64,000 nucleotides of DNA, from NCBI RefSeq assembly GCF_000340215.1, contig NW_006921535.1, forward strand, positions 513,874 to 577,873. Direction: 5' to 3'. Shown here piece after piece: positions 10,504 to 19,354 of this stretch; the stretch's first letter is position 1, and the number at the start of each line of letters is the position of its first letter. The position numbers and the translations under genes are program-made. This DNA comes from Pseudocercospora fijiensis CIRAD86. Lineage: Eukaryota; Ascomycota; Dothideomycetes; Mycosphaerellales; Mycosphaerellaceae. The notes beneath the pieces are model-generated. The model ran no database searches. It was not told the DNA's origin and saw nothing but the letters and a program-made list of their open reading frames with translations.

Positions 10504-10877
10504 GTCTCGAAGTAGACTTGCTGATGAGCGTGGAAAAAGGATATCTTCGAGAGCAGCGGGAACGCCAGGCTTGAATTGTCAACGAAGTCTTGCTTGTGCA
10601 AAGCAGAAATCTTGCTTGTCTGAAGCCTTGGTCTCTGCTGTCCTCTTTGTCGCTGAAATGCGCTTTCGATCAGTTCATTCCGTTGCTCTGCCGAGCGTGA
10701 GTCATAATGCAGAGAGAACTTGTCATCGCAAGGGTATTCATTCCACATGAGCTGCACTAAAGCTCTCATCGCATCTGATAGCCAGACACACGCCTTTTTG
10801 CCAGCGCCGTAACGCCATGCCATGTATGCCATATCCACCCAACCATCTAGGTTCGTCTCTCATGCACTTTGCCACTT
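10504..10877. other. Convergent 3' spacer
   Basis: 374 bp between the stops of the metalloprotease (plus) and TIF34 (minus). A 164-codon minus-strand frame crosses it but shows no domain character. Nothing else is seen. Confidence 0.6.
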
Positions 10878-11946
10878 CTACATCTGCCTTTCCCGTTCCC
10901 TCTCAACCTCGAACTTGAAGTCAAAGTATGGCGGATCAAAGTGGTGCACACGCACATATCCGTCCTCACCACCAGAGCAGTAGGATTTCCCAGTTGGATC
11001 CACAGCAACGTAGTTGAGAGGACCGAAGTGACCACGCACTCGACCAACCTCCTCCTCGAAAATCTTGTGATAGAATCTGGCTTCGAATTTTCCTTGCCTC
11101 GCTGAGGTTGTGGTCACATCCATAGCTGCCTGACCACCACCAAGGATGACATAGTTTGTGGGTTCGGGAGTAATGGCAGCACTGTTCAGAGGGGTATCGG
11201 CGACATATGTCTTAAGAACGTCGAGCGTCTTCGCGTCGATGAGCTTCGCAGTCTTGTCTTTCGAGGCAGTAATGAAGTATGTTCGGTCCGTGCTCCACTG
11301 CAGATCGGTGACGAGCGAGTTCTCTTCGTGTGGGTAGGTGTGGTTGAGCTCGCTTCCGTCCTTGGCATCATACTGAGTCACACTGCCGTCTTCGTGTCCT
11401 GCGATAATGTACTTGGTGAGATATGAGAAGCCAGCGACTGTGACCTTGGGAATGTCGTCAACCACGATGCGCAAGCTGTACTCATCGACCTGCTCGCCCT
11501 CGGGGTCCTGGTTGATGTCGTAGACCACGATACTGCTGAGCTGTCCTTGTCTCTTTTCCGTCACGCCGAGAAGTTGTTTTCCATCCTCTGAGAATTCCAC
11601 GCGCTTGATCGCAGTGCCAAATTCCCACGTCTTGAGCAGTCTGCCAGTCTTGACCTCCCACAATCGTATCGTGTTGTCTGCGCCTCCTGAAGCCAAGAGA
11701 GTCGTGGTCGGGTCGACGTCGACAGTCCAGAGTGCACCCTGATGTCCCTTGTATGCGCCGAAGCGCTCACCGTTCGCGCTATACCACGCGCACACGACAT
11801 GGTCTTTGGAGACGGAGAAAATGAGATCGCCTTCTTTGGAGTATTTCACCTGGGTGAGCGCACGCTGGAAAATGGTTAGTCCGAGGCATATAGCGTGTGA
11901 AATACAATATACATACCTCGTGCCCGCTAAGAAGGATCGGCCGCAT
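10878..11946 (-). CDS. TIF34: Translation initiation factor eIF3 subunit i, WD40 protein
   Basis: A core subunit of eIF3, which recruits mRNA and the ternary complex to the 40S ribosome in the cytoplasm. Two exons, 11946-11917 (ten codons, [10 protein letters not shown]) and 11864-10878, joined over a 52-bp GT-AG intron with an ACTAACC branch site; 338 residues, the usual family length. The tiny first exon restores the conserved eIF3i N-terminus. The long frame that reads through the intron gives an unrelated leader, so the spliced form is preferred. WD40 blades are visible, such as [33 protein letters not shown] with [10 protein letters not shown], and the last blade [13 protein letters not shown] with [30 protein letters not shown] and VTEKRQG are specific to eIF3i. 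It shares a 285-bp divergent promoter with C1-THF synthase. Confidence 0.95.
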
Positions 11947-12231
11947 GATTGTTGTATGTGGTGGTGAAGTGTTGCGGTCGCTGGTGGAATTTGTACGTTG
12001 GTTCCCCGCTTACCTAAGGCACATGCGCGCGCCAAGATTTCCCGTGCTCATCCGTGCACCGTGGCTCGAGTGCAAGAAACGTAAGGATCAGGTATTATTG
12101 TATCATAATTTCCCGAGTCAACTATTCTACTCAACAGCTGACCATCGCCTGCATCTTTCGCGCGTTTGGGGGCGTATCGGCGCAAGGGAGTTGCATCTGG
12201 CAGTCCTCCACCCTCGTTTGTTGCTTCCATT
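11947..12231. promoter_or_regulatory. Divergent promoter, TIF34 and C1-THF synthase
   Basis: 285 bp separates the two start codons, so both promoters and 5' leaders must lie here or overlap the mitochondrial-leader region of the plus-strand gene. I see no clear TATA box. Both products are housekeeping growth genes (translation and one-carbon supply). Confidence 0.6.
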
Positions 12232-15200
12232 ATGATTCCCAGGATGATCGGCGCAAGTCGTCTGCTGCCCCACCGCCACAGATGCCTCGACTGCAAATTC
12301 CGACTCCTTCCACCTCCGATTTCTCCCTCCGCATTGGCTTTTCCCTCTGTGCGGCCACACCTCCCTTCTCCTGCCCGCCTGGCATCACTTACCCGTCCAC
12401 CATATAAGGCTGCTGGCCTCCGCTCATTCTCGTCAACAGCAGCCAAAATGACGGCCGCAAAAATCGACGGAACGGCCATTGCGAAAAGCTTGAGGCAGCG
12501 CATCTCGAAAGAGGTTACCGAGAAGCAGGCCAAGAACCTTCGATACAAGCCTAGCCTGGTCATCATCCAGGTTGGCGATCGCCAGGACAGCTCGACCTAT
12601 GTGCGCATGAAGCTCAAGGCCTGCGAAGAGGCCAACATTGCTTGTGAGTTGGTCAAGTACGATGAGTCAATTTCTCGGTACGAATTGCTGGAGAAGATCG
12701 AGCAGTACAACAACGACTCGTCTGTCCATGGCATGCTGGTTCAGTTGCCACTGCCGAAGCACATTAACGAATACGAAATCACCTCCGCGGTCGCCGATCA
12801 GAAAGATGTGGATGGCTTCGGAGCGGTCAACATTGGAGAATTGGCCAAGAAGGGTGGCAGGCCTATGTTTGTGCCATGTACGCCGAAGGGTGTCATGGCG
12901 CTCTTGAAAGAGAGTGGCATTGAAGTTCGGGGCAAGAACGCCATAGTCATTGGTCGATCCGACATTGTTGGAGCACCTGTCAGCTATCTGTTGAGAAATG
13001 CAGATGCTACTGTGACTGTGTGTCACTCAAAGACTGCCAACTTGAAGGATGTGGTCAAGACAGGAGACATCGTCGTTGCAGCGCTCGGTTCACCGGGCTT
13101 CGTCAAGGGAGACTGGCTGAAGCCTGGTGCTGTGGTCATTGACGTTGGCACCAACCCAATTCCCGACGAGACCAAGAAGTCTGGTCAACGCTTGGTGGGA
13201 GACGTCGACTACGAATCTGCAGTCGAAGTTGCAAGCCAGATCACACCTGTACCAGGAGGTGTTGGCCCAATGACTGTTGCAATGCTCCTCTCGAACGTCG
13301 TCGATGCGGCAGATGCATACTTTGCACAGCAAAAGTCCCGACACATCACACCGCTGCCACTCAAGCTCAAGCAGCCTGTTCCTTCGGACATTGAAGTTTC
13401 AAGATCACAGCACCCGAAGTTGATCAACAAGGTCGCTGCTGAAGTCGGCATTGCACCATACGAGCTCGAGCCATATGGCGCCTACAAGGCCAAGGTTTCT
13501 CTCGATGTGCTAAAGCGTCTCGAGCATCGAAAGAATGGACGTTATATTCTTGTCGCTGGTATCACGCCAACACCTCTTGGCGAAGGAAAGAGCACTACCA
13601 CTATTGGTCTCACACAAGCACTTGCTGGTCAGCTTGGACGAATTGCATTCGCCAACGTGCGTCAGCCATCGCAAGGCCCTACCTTTGGCATTAAGGGCGG
13701 TGCAGCTGGTGGTGGCTACAGTCAGGTCATTCCTATGGACGAATTCAACTTGCACTTGACTGGCGACATTCACGCCATTACAGCAGCGAACAACTTGCTC
13801 GCTGCAGCAATTGACACGAGAATGTTCCACGAGGCCACACAAAAGGACGCCGCTTTGTACAGCCGTCTTGTGCCCAAGAAGAAGGGTGGCCGTGAATTTG
13901 CGAAGGTCATGTTCAAGCGCCTCAAGAAGCTTGGAATTGACAAGACCAACCCTGACGACCTGACACCAGAAGAGATCACCAAGTTCGCACGTCTCGACAT
14001 CGACCCAGAGACTATCACATGGCGCCGTGTGCTCGATGTCAACGACCGTCACCTTCGTGGCATAACTATCGGTCAGGCACCGACAGAAAGCAAGGTCGAG
14101 CCACGTCAGACCGGTTTTGACATCTCCGTCGCATCTGAGTGTATGGCAGTTCTTGCTCTCTCGACTGACCTTGCCGACATGAGGGATCGTCTTGGACGCA
14201 TGGTTGTTGCTTCTTCAAAGGCCGGTGATCCAGTTACTGCTGACGATATCGGCGTTGGCGGCGCTCTTGCTGTATTGATGAAGGATGCCGTGAAGCCAAA
14301 CATGATGCAGACTTTGGAGGGAACTCCAGTCTTCGTTCATGCTGGTCCATTTGCCAACATCTCTATCGGTAACAGCTCTATCATCGCCGACCGTGTCGCC
14401 CTCAAGCTGGCTGGTACCGAGCCTGACGAGGATGCCGACCGGAACGGCAAGGTTGGCTTCGTTGTCACTGAGGCCGGATTCGACTTCACCATGGGTGGCG
14501 AGCGCTTCATGAACATCAAGTGCCGCGCCTCTGGACTTGTGCCGGATGTTGTTGTCATCGTTGCCACCGTCCGCGCCTTGAAGGTCCACGGCGGCGGTCC
14601 AGAGATCAAGCCAGGTGCACAGCTTGACGAGGTCTATCGCACTGAGAACGTCGATATTCTTCGGGCAGGCTGTGTCAACCTTGCTAAGCATATCGCCAAT
14701 GCCAAGGCTTACGGTGTCAACGTTGTCGTTGCCATCAACAAATTTGAGACTGACACCGACGCTGAGCACCAAGTCATCAGGGAGGAAGCCATCAAGGCCG
14801 GTGCCGAGGACGCTATTGTCGCCAACCACTGGGCCGAGGGTGGCAAGGGTGCCGTTGACCTCGCACAGGGAATCATCAAGGCTGCCGAGAAGGCCAAGCC
14901 GGAAGATTTCCATCTCCTATACAATACTGACGGCGACATCCAAACACGCATTGAGACTATCGCCAAGGACATGTATGGCGCCTCGAAAGTATCCTTCTCT
15001 GAGCTTGCACAGAAGAAGCTCGACACCTACACCAAGCAGGGTTACGGCAACCTCCCCATTTGCATTGCCAAGACACAGTACTCCATATCCCACGATCCAG
15101 CACTGAAGGGTGCACCAACTGGCTTCGAGGTTCCTGTCCGCGACGTGCGCATGGCAGCTGGTGCTGGCTACCTCTACGCTCTTGCGGCCGACATTCAGAC

Positions 15201-15282
15201 TATTCCTGGTCTACCCACCGCACCAGGCTACCTCAACGTCGACCTCGATGGCGAGACTGGCGAGATTGACGGTCTCTTCTAA
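12232..15282 (+). CDS. ADE3/MIS1: C1-tetrahydrofolate synthase (trifunctional)
   Basis: Carries methylene-THF dehydrogenase, methenyl-THF cyclohydrolase and formyl-THF synthetase activities for purine, thymidylate and methionine supply. The uninterrupted frame gives 1016 residues from the ATG at 12232, or 944 from the ATG at 12448 (MTAAKIDGTAIAKSLRQ). Numbering from 12448, the dehydrogenase/cyclohydrolase part shows Y51...K55 (YVRMK), KDVDGFGAVN, GRSDIVGAPVS and PGGVGPMTVAML. The synthetase part has the P-loop TPLGEGKST at 375-383, RQPSQGPTFGIKGGAAGGGY and DEFNLHLTGD. The 72 residues before the second ATG are basic, Ser/Pro-rich and almost free of acidic residues, like a mitochondrial presequence. 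One gene may therefore make mitochondrial and cytosolic forms that yeast encodes separately as MIS1 and ADE3. A further in-frame ATG at 12166 also exists. Enzyme identity is certain; start usage is inferred. Confidence 0.96.
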   Translation: MIPRMIGASRLLPHRHRCLDCKFRLLPPPISPSALAFPSVRPHLPSPARLASLTRPPYKAAGLRSFSSTAAKMTAAKIDGTAIAKSLRQRISKEVTEKQAKNLRYKPSLVIIQVGDRQDSSTYVRMKLKACEEANIACELVKYDESISRYELLEKIEQYNNDSSVHGMLVQLPLPKHINEYEITSAVADQKDVDGFGAVNIGELAKKGGRPMFVPCTPKGVMALLKESGIEVRGKNAIVIGRSDIVGAPVSYLLRNADATVTVCHSKTANLKDVVKTGDIVVAALGSPGFVKGDWLKPGAVVIDVGTNPIPDETKKSGQRLVGDVDYESAVEVASQITPVPGGVGPMTVAMLLSNVVDAADAYFAQQKSRHITPLPLKLKQPVPSDIEVSRSQHPKLINKVAAEVGIAPYELEPYGAYKAKVSLDVLKRLEHRKNGRYILVAGITPTPLGEGKSTTTIGLTQALAGQLGRIAFANVRQPSQGPTFGIKGGAAGGGYSQVIPMDEFNLHLTGDIHAITAANNLLAAAIDTRMFHEATQKDAALYSRLVPKKKGGREFAKVMFKRLKKLGIDKTNPDDLTPEEITKFARLDIDPETITWRRVLDVNDRHLRGITIGQAPTESKVEPRQTGFDISVASECMAVLALSTDLADMRDRLGRMVVASSKAGDPVTADDIGVGGALAVLMKDAVKPNMMQTLEGTPVFVHAGPFANISIGNSSIIADRVALKLAGTEPDEDADRNGKVGFVVTEAGFDFTMGGERFMNIKCRASGLVPDVVVIVATVRALKVHGGGPEIKPGAQLDEVYRTENVDILRAGCVNLAKHIANAKAYGVNVVVAINKFETDTDAEHQVIREEAIKAGAEDAIVANHWAEGGKGAVDLAQGIIKAAEKAKPEDFHLLYNTDGDIQTRIETIAKDMYGASKVSFSELAQKKLDTYTKQGYGNLPICIAKTQYSISHDPALKGAPTGFEVPVRDVRMAAGAGYLYALAADIQTIPGLPTAPGYLNVDLDGETGEIDGLF

Positions 15283-15739
15283 GCCGAGCCATCTTGCTTT
15301 TGAAACGACGTAACACTTGCTAATTCGTTTGAACTTGTTTTTTTTTTGTTTTGTAAGATGATACCATGCCAAGCTGTTTCACCACACCGGCAATGCATTA
15401 GGCGCGACGTGTCTCTCGCGACCACCATTACTGAAAGTTATCGAAAACGACGGAAAGGAAACGGGTCAATTTGTCACTCAACGTGATTTATAGCGAGGCG
15501 TTGGTGGTTGGAAGGGAAACCCTGATTTAGATAATCGATGCAAAATATGAAAGAAAGACAACAGCAGAATGACTGCAGACCTTCACACGCAGAAGTCCAT
15601 CTATTCATCCATCTATGCTCTGTGATATGTTCCCAGTTGTCTGAAGGCTATATAGGAATTCCTCAAAACCGCCCCGAAAAAATTCCTCAATAAATGCCTT
15701 CATTGTCTTTCGTCGTATCAGGTCACAGACATCGAAACA
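15283..15739. other. 3' flank of C1-THF synthase, unique sequence
   Basis: About 450 bp of ordinary composition with a T-run at 15339-15346; probably 3' UTR and spacer. No gene is seen. Base composition changes sharply near 15,740, where the RIP-mutated transposon begins. Confidence 0.6.
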
Positions 15740-18700
15740 GTTTGTCTTGTTTGTTATAGGAATTTAGTGCGGCAGGGTTGGTGTCGATCGAGTGGGTTTT
15801 AGTAGGTCGTACGGATATACTCGGTCGTGATTTAGTCGATTATCGGATCGAGATATAGCCACTTTTACTAGCTGAATCGGGTATGCCGTCGATCACTTAG
15901 TCGGCTACTTTATATCGTAGTATATCGATAAAAATTCAGCTATATAGGCATATATAAGGTGTTATTTAAAGGCAAGTAGGTAGGCTAATTTCTACGCTCT
16001 TCTAACTATTATTTCCACGCTCTTCTAACTATTACTATAATAGCTTATTTAATCCCCGACTTCTTCGATTTTGCCTATCGCTCTTAGCTCTTTAATCTAC
16101 CTAAAGAAGGGCTGTTCTTAGACCTAGAAACGTACGACAAGGTATAGCTATTTGCCTCTAACTTCTAGTATACTTTTATATAGAAGCGCTACGTTAATAG
16201 ACTCGCGTAGCGGACAATATGCTATTATCGTTGTCGTCGTAACGCTTAGCGGCAGCGCGAGGTGCCTAAAGGGTTACGAAAGGTCGAGTATTATAAGGCG
16301 CCGTATAATGCCTCCTATATAGTAATTGCTATGTATCGCTATAAGAACGATCCTTAACTATATAGGTACAAAGTCGCTACGTCGTTACCTAATCCCTCTA
16401 TAGAAGAAAAGCTTTATTACTACTCGATAGATTATATAGTAAGTTTAGTAGGGTTGTATCTCGAGTCGATGCGATAAGCTAACGGTTATAGGACATACGA
16501 GGAGCGAGTAACGGTCTGAAGATCGTACTAGAGTACCTAATAGAACAGTATAAGCAGGATATAGCTAAGGTATTCTATATAGTAAAAGAAGGACCTAATG
16601 CTTATCGTCTTGCTATTATTAGTGCTTATCGTACAAAGGAAGGTGCAATTAATTAGTTAAAGAAGAAGAATAAGAAGAAGGCTACCCTCGCTAAGAAGGG
16701 CAATGTCTCGTTGCAAATAGATAACCTATATAAGCACCTAGCGCTATTAACTAATCTAGTAAATAGCGCTTACCTATCTTATAAAGCAGTGTCGTATATT
16801 ATTAAAGGAAGGCTTTAGAAGGGGATTGTTTAGTAGGCGAGTTAGTAACGAGAGCTGTTGAATAGTAGAATTAGTAGAGATATAAGTGCTTACGTAACAA
16901 GCTATAGGTAGGCTTCGAGAAGTAATCGACTAATCTTTAACTAGATATTTCTCTACGACGCAACGTATAAGACAACTAATACGCAGTAGAACTTGTTTAC
17001 TATATATATTAGAAACGAATTTAAAAGTTAGATACCGATAGCGTATATATTGCTATAAACATAGCGCTCGAAGCTATAGTAAGAAGCTTTCCGAGTCCTA
17101 ACTTGAAAGCAGTAGTATCTAAAACGGAAGCCTAAGCTAGCTATAACTAACGACTCTACGTAAGAATAGCGCTTAATCCGCCTCTCCTTCTAAAATTAAG
17201 ACGAAGAGATTACTATATATCTATACTAGCGATACGCTAAAGAGACCTTCCTTCGCTATTTCCCTAAACGTCGATTTCCGGAGGTTTATAGACTGTTTAG
17301 ATACGCTATACACTATGCCCGTAGCAAGCAAGAATTAGCTCTTAATATTACTACAATAGCTACTAAGCTTCGGCTAAAGGGCGCTAACGAGACGGAAGTC
17401 TAGTATTTACTAAAGAACTAGAGTGCTAAGAAGTTATATTTATAGGCAACTTAGGCTCGTTTAAATAACCCAATTCTTATACAAATTCGCACTATATCGC
17501 CGCTAGAGGGGTACTATAATGCTATTAAGTACGATAATAAGAAGAACCTCGTTTAGTACTCGATATATAGCACTATTGTCGAGTTGCTAAAGATAGACGC
17601 TCGGCAACTATATAAGGCTAATCTTTAGCTATACAGGCTTAGTAAACGCACTCAATTCTAGAAGGTTAAGAATATGCCCTATTTCGAGAATTTACAACCT
17701 CCGGCGGTATAGGACTTCGTATAGAAGCAATTAAATATTATAGAAGAGTTAGAAGCTAAGGCAAGGCCTATATACGAGGGCCTTGTACTATACCGCGATA
17801 GACACTAACCTCCTTACTGTAATTGCCTGCTATAGTTTTAGCAGCACCTGCCTTGCTACTATATACTACGGCATTACCTATTTATAATACCTCTAAGCCT
17901 ATAACAACAACAACTCTATATTAGCTTCTATAGCGGCTATAACTCGTAGAAGATAGCCGATTATTAGCGGTAGAGAGACAGCACTACCCTATTTATCGAA
18001 GGTTATAAGGATAAGAAGCCCTTTATTGCTAGTAACCCCTATCTTCGTAACCTACGCGCTTACTTTAACGAAGGTATTAAAGGCCTCTTATAGCACTTCT
18101 ATGCGGTCCGTAACAATAAGACGATCTATAATAGTACGCTTAAAGATAACTATATAAGAGCCTTCTTACGGAAGGTTAAAGACACTATATATTCGCTCTC
18201 TACGTACTTACTAGACGACTTTATATAGGAAGAGTAACTAGCGGTTGCCTTTACTAGTAAGCGACAACGGTAGTAGACTTCTATACTTCTAGCTAAGCCT
18301 ACAACTCTAACTTAACCTCGCTATCTAACCCTTCCGCTACTACTACTACTACTACTAGCGCTAGCGCTAGCGCTAGCGCTAGCGACTAAATATAGACCTC
18401 GAGCGTTTAATCTTCCGCTGCTTAATAAGACCCTCTTATTACTAATACGTCGACCGTTATAAGTTATCGACCTTCTTACGCTAAGTCTACTACCCTTTAG
18501 GCCTTTACCTTCGAAGGCGCGGCTACCGCTACCGCTACCGCTACCGCAGTAGCCGCGCGAGTCGCTTTTGTCTATACAGTCGGCTTAGCCGCTCGATTTG
18601 GACACTATTAAAGAAACAGCTAAGCTTATAGACCTTACTTTACTAGCGGCGCTAGTAAGAGAGGCTTCGCTATTAAAATAAGACCTAGAAGTAGTAGAAG

Positions 18701-18900
18701 ACTTCCCTTAGTTAGACAACGATAACGCGATGCGAGAAGCAGTAGGCAAGAGGCGGACTTCTAATAAATACAATAGTAATAAGCGTAAGAGATTAGTAGC
18801 GACAATGCTACCTACTATTAAGAGGCCGAATAAGAGGAAGAATTAGATAGGCAATAGCAGCGATAGCGACAATACCTCAGAAGCCATAACAGCCTAATTA
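15740..18900 (+). mobile_element. RIP-mutated Mutator-like (MULE) DNA transposon
   Basis: A 3.2-kb island in which CA and TG are almost absent and TA is enriched, set between two unique genes. It contains a decayed MULE transposase on the plus strand. The boundaries are given by composition only; I could not find convincing terminal inverted repeats or a target duplication. The C-terminal region contains low-complexity runs: a CTA trinucleotide run near 18,340, GCTAGC repeats at about 18,355-18,385, and GCTACC repeats at about 18,520-18,548. Confidence 0.75.
16290..18240 (+). pseudogene. MULE transposase remnant, stops mostly TAG/TAA
   Basis: MULE transposases cut and paste DNA with a DDE/D active site. 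One frame stays in register from 16,957 to 17,856. It starts with DATYKT, the usual context of the first catalytic aspartate in MULEs, followed by an LFTIYIRNEF strand typical of this domain. It ends in a SWIM-type zinc-finger remnant, CNC at 17,818-17,826 and LPC at 17,848-17,856, where the expected Arg-His after LPC is now Tyr-Tyr, as C-to-T change would give. In-frame stops are TAG or TAA where Trp or Gln is plausible. An N-terminal FAR1-like DNA-binding part may lie near 16,300-16,450 in another frame, but this is weaker. No function can remain. Confidence 0.7.
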
Positions 18901-19354
18901 GGTAAGCCGAGCCAACACACGAAAACCGAGCATTTCCGTAAGTTTGGTAGGTCCTATCTTACGCCTGAAAATCGGGACATTCCTTAGCCGGAATGGTGAG
19001 ACAGTCCCGCAGAAACCCAAAGGAATGGTACGCTAAAAACCTATAACAACCAAGGCCATCTCATCGAAACGAGCAGAGCCAAGAAAAAAAAGTCAATCCA
19101 TCGAAACGTCCTGCCATCAGTGTACATTCATTTCATTTCTACACGAATGATTTCCCTCTAAACCGACAGCTTGCGCAACCACACATGCACGTTCACGCCG
19201 AGCCTGGCTCCTCGTTTATAGCTCTATGGATGATGGTGCTCCTCCCCTCCGAACTTCGAAAATGCCACACTGTTCACAAAACGCCTTGTTCCATGCATGC
19301 GTCATGCATCGCAATGCACCCACCTTGACTCCGTTTTAATACACACAAAAAACA
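18901..19354. other. 3' flank of PAH1
   Basis: About 450 bp of mixed to ordinary composition between the transposon and the PAH1 stop codon. Likely contains the PAH1 3' UTR; no gene is seen. Confidence 0.6.

Noticed and set aside
10344..10838. Minus-strand frame of 164 codons
   Set aside because: Overlaps the 3' exon of the metalloprotease and the spacer; no recognisable content.
13510..14913. Antisense frames of 180 and 232 codons
   Set aside because: They lie wholly inside C1-THF synthase on the opposite strand and reflect its codon usage.
18340..18548. Short tandem repeats as a possible CRISPR array
   Set aside because: Simple tri- and hexanucleotide runs inside a decayed transposon; there are no spacers, and the organism is eukaryotic.
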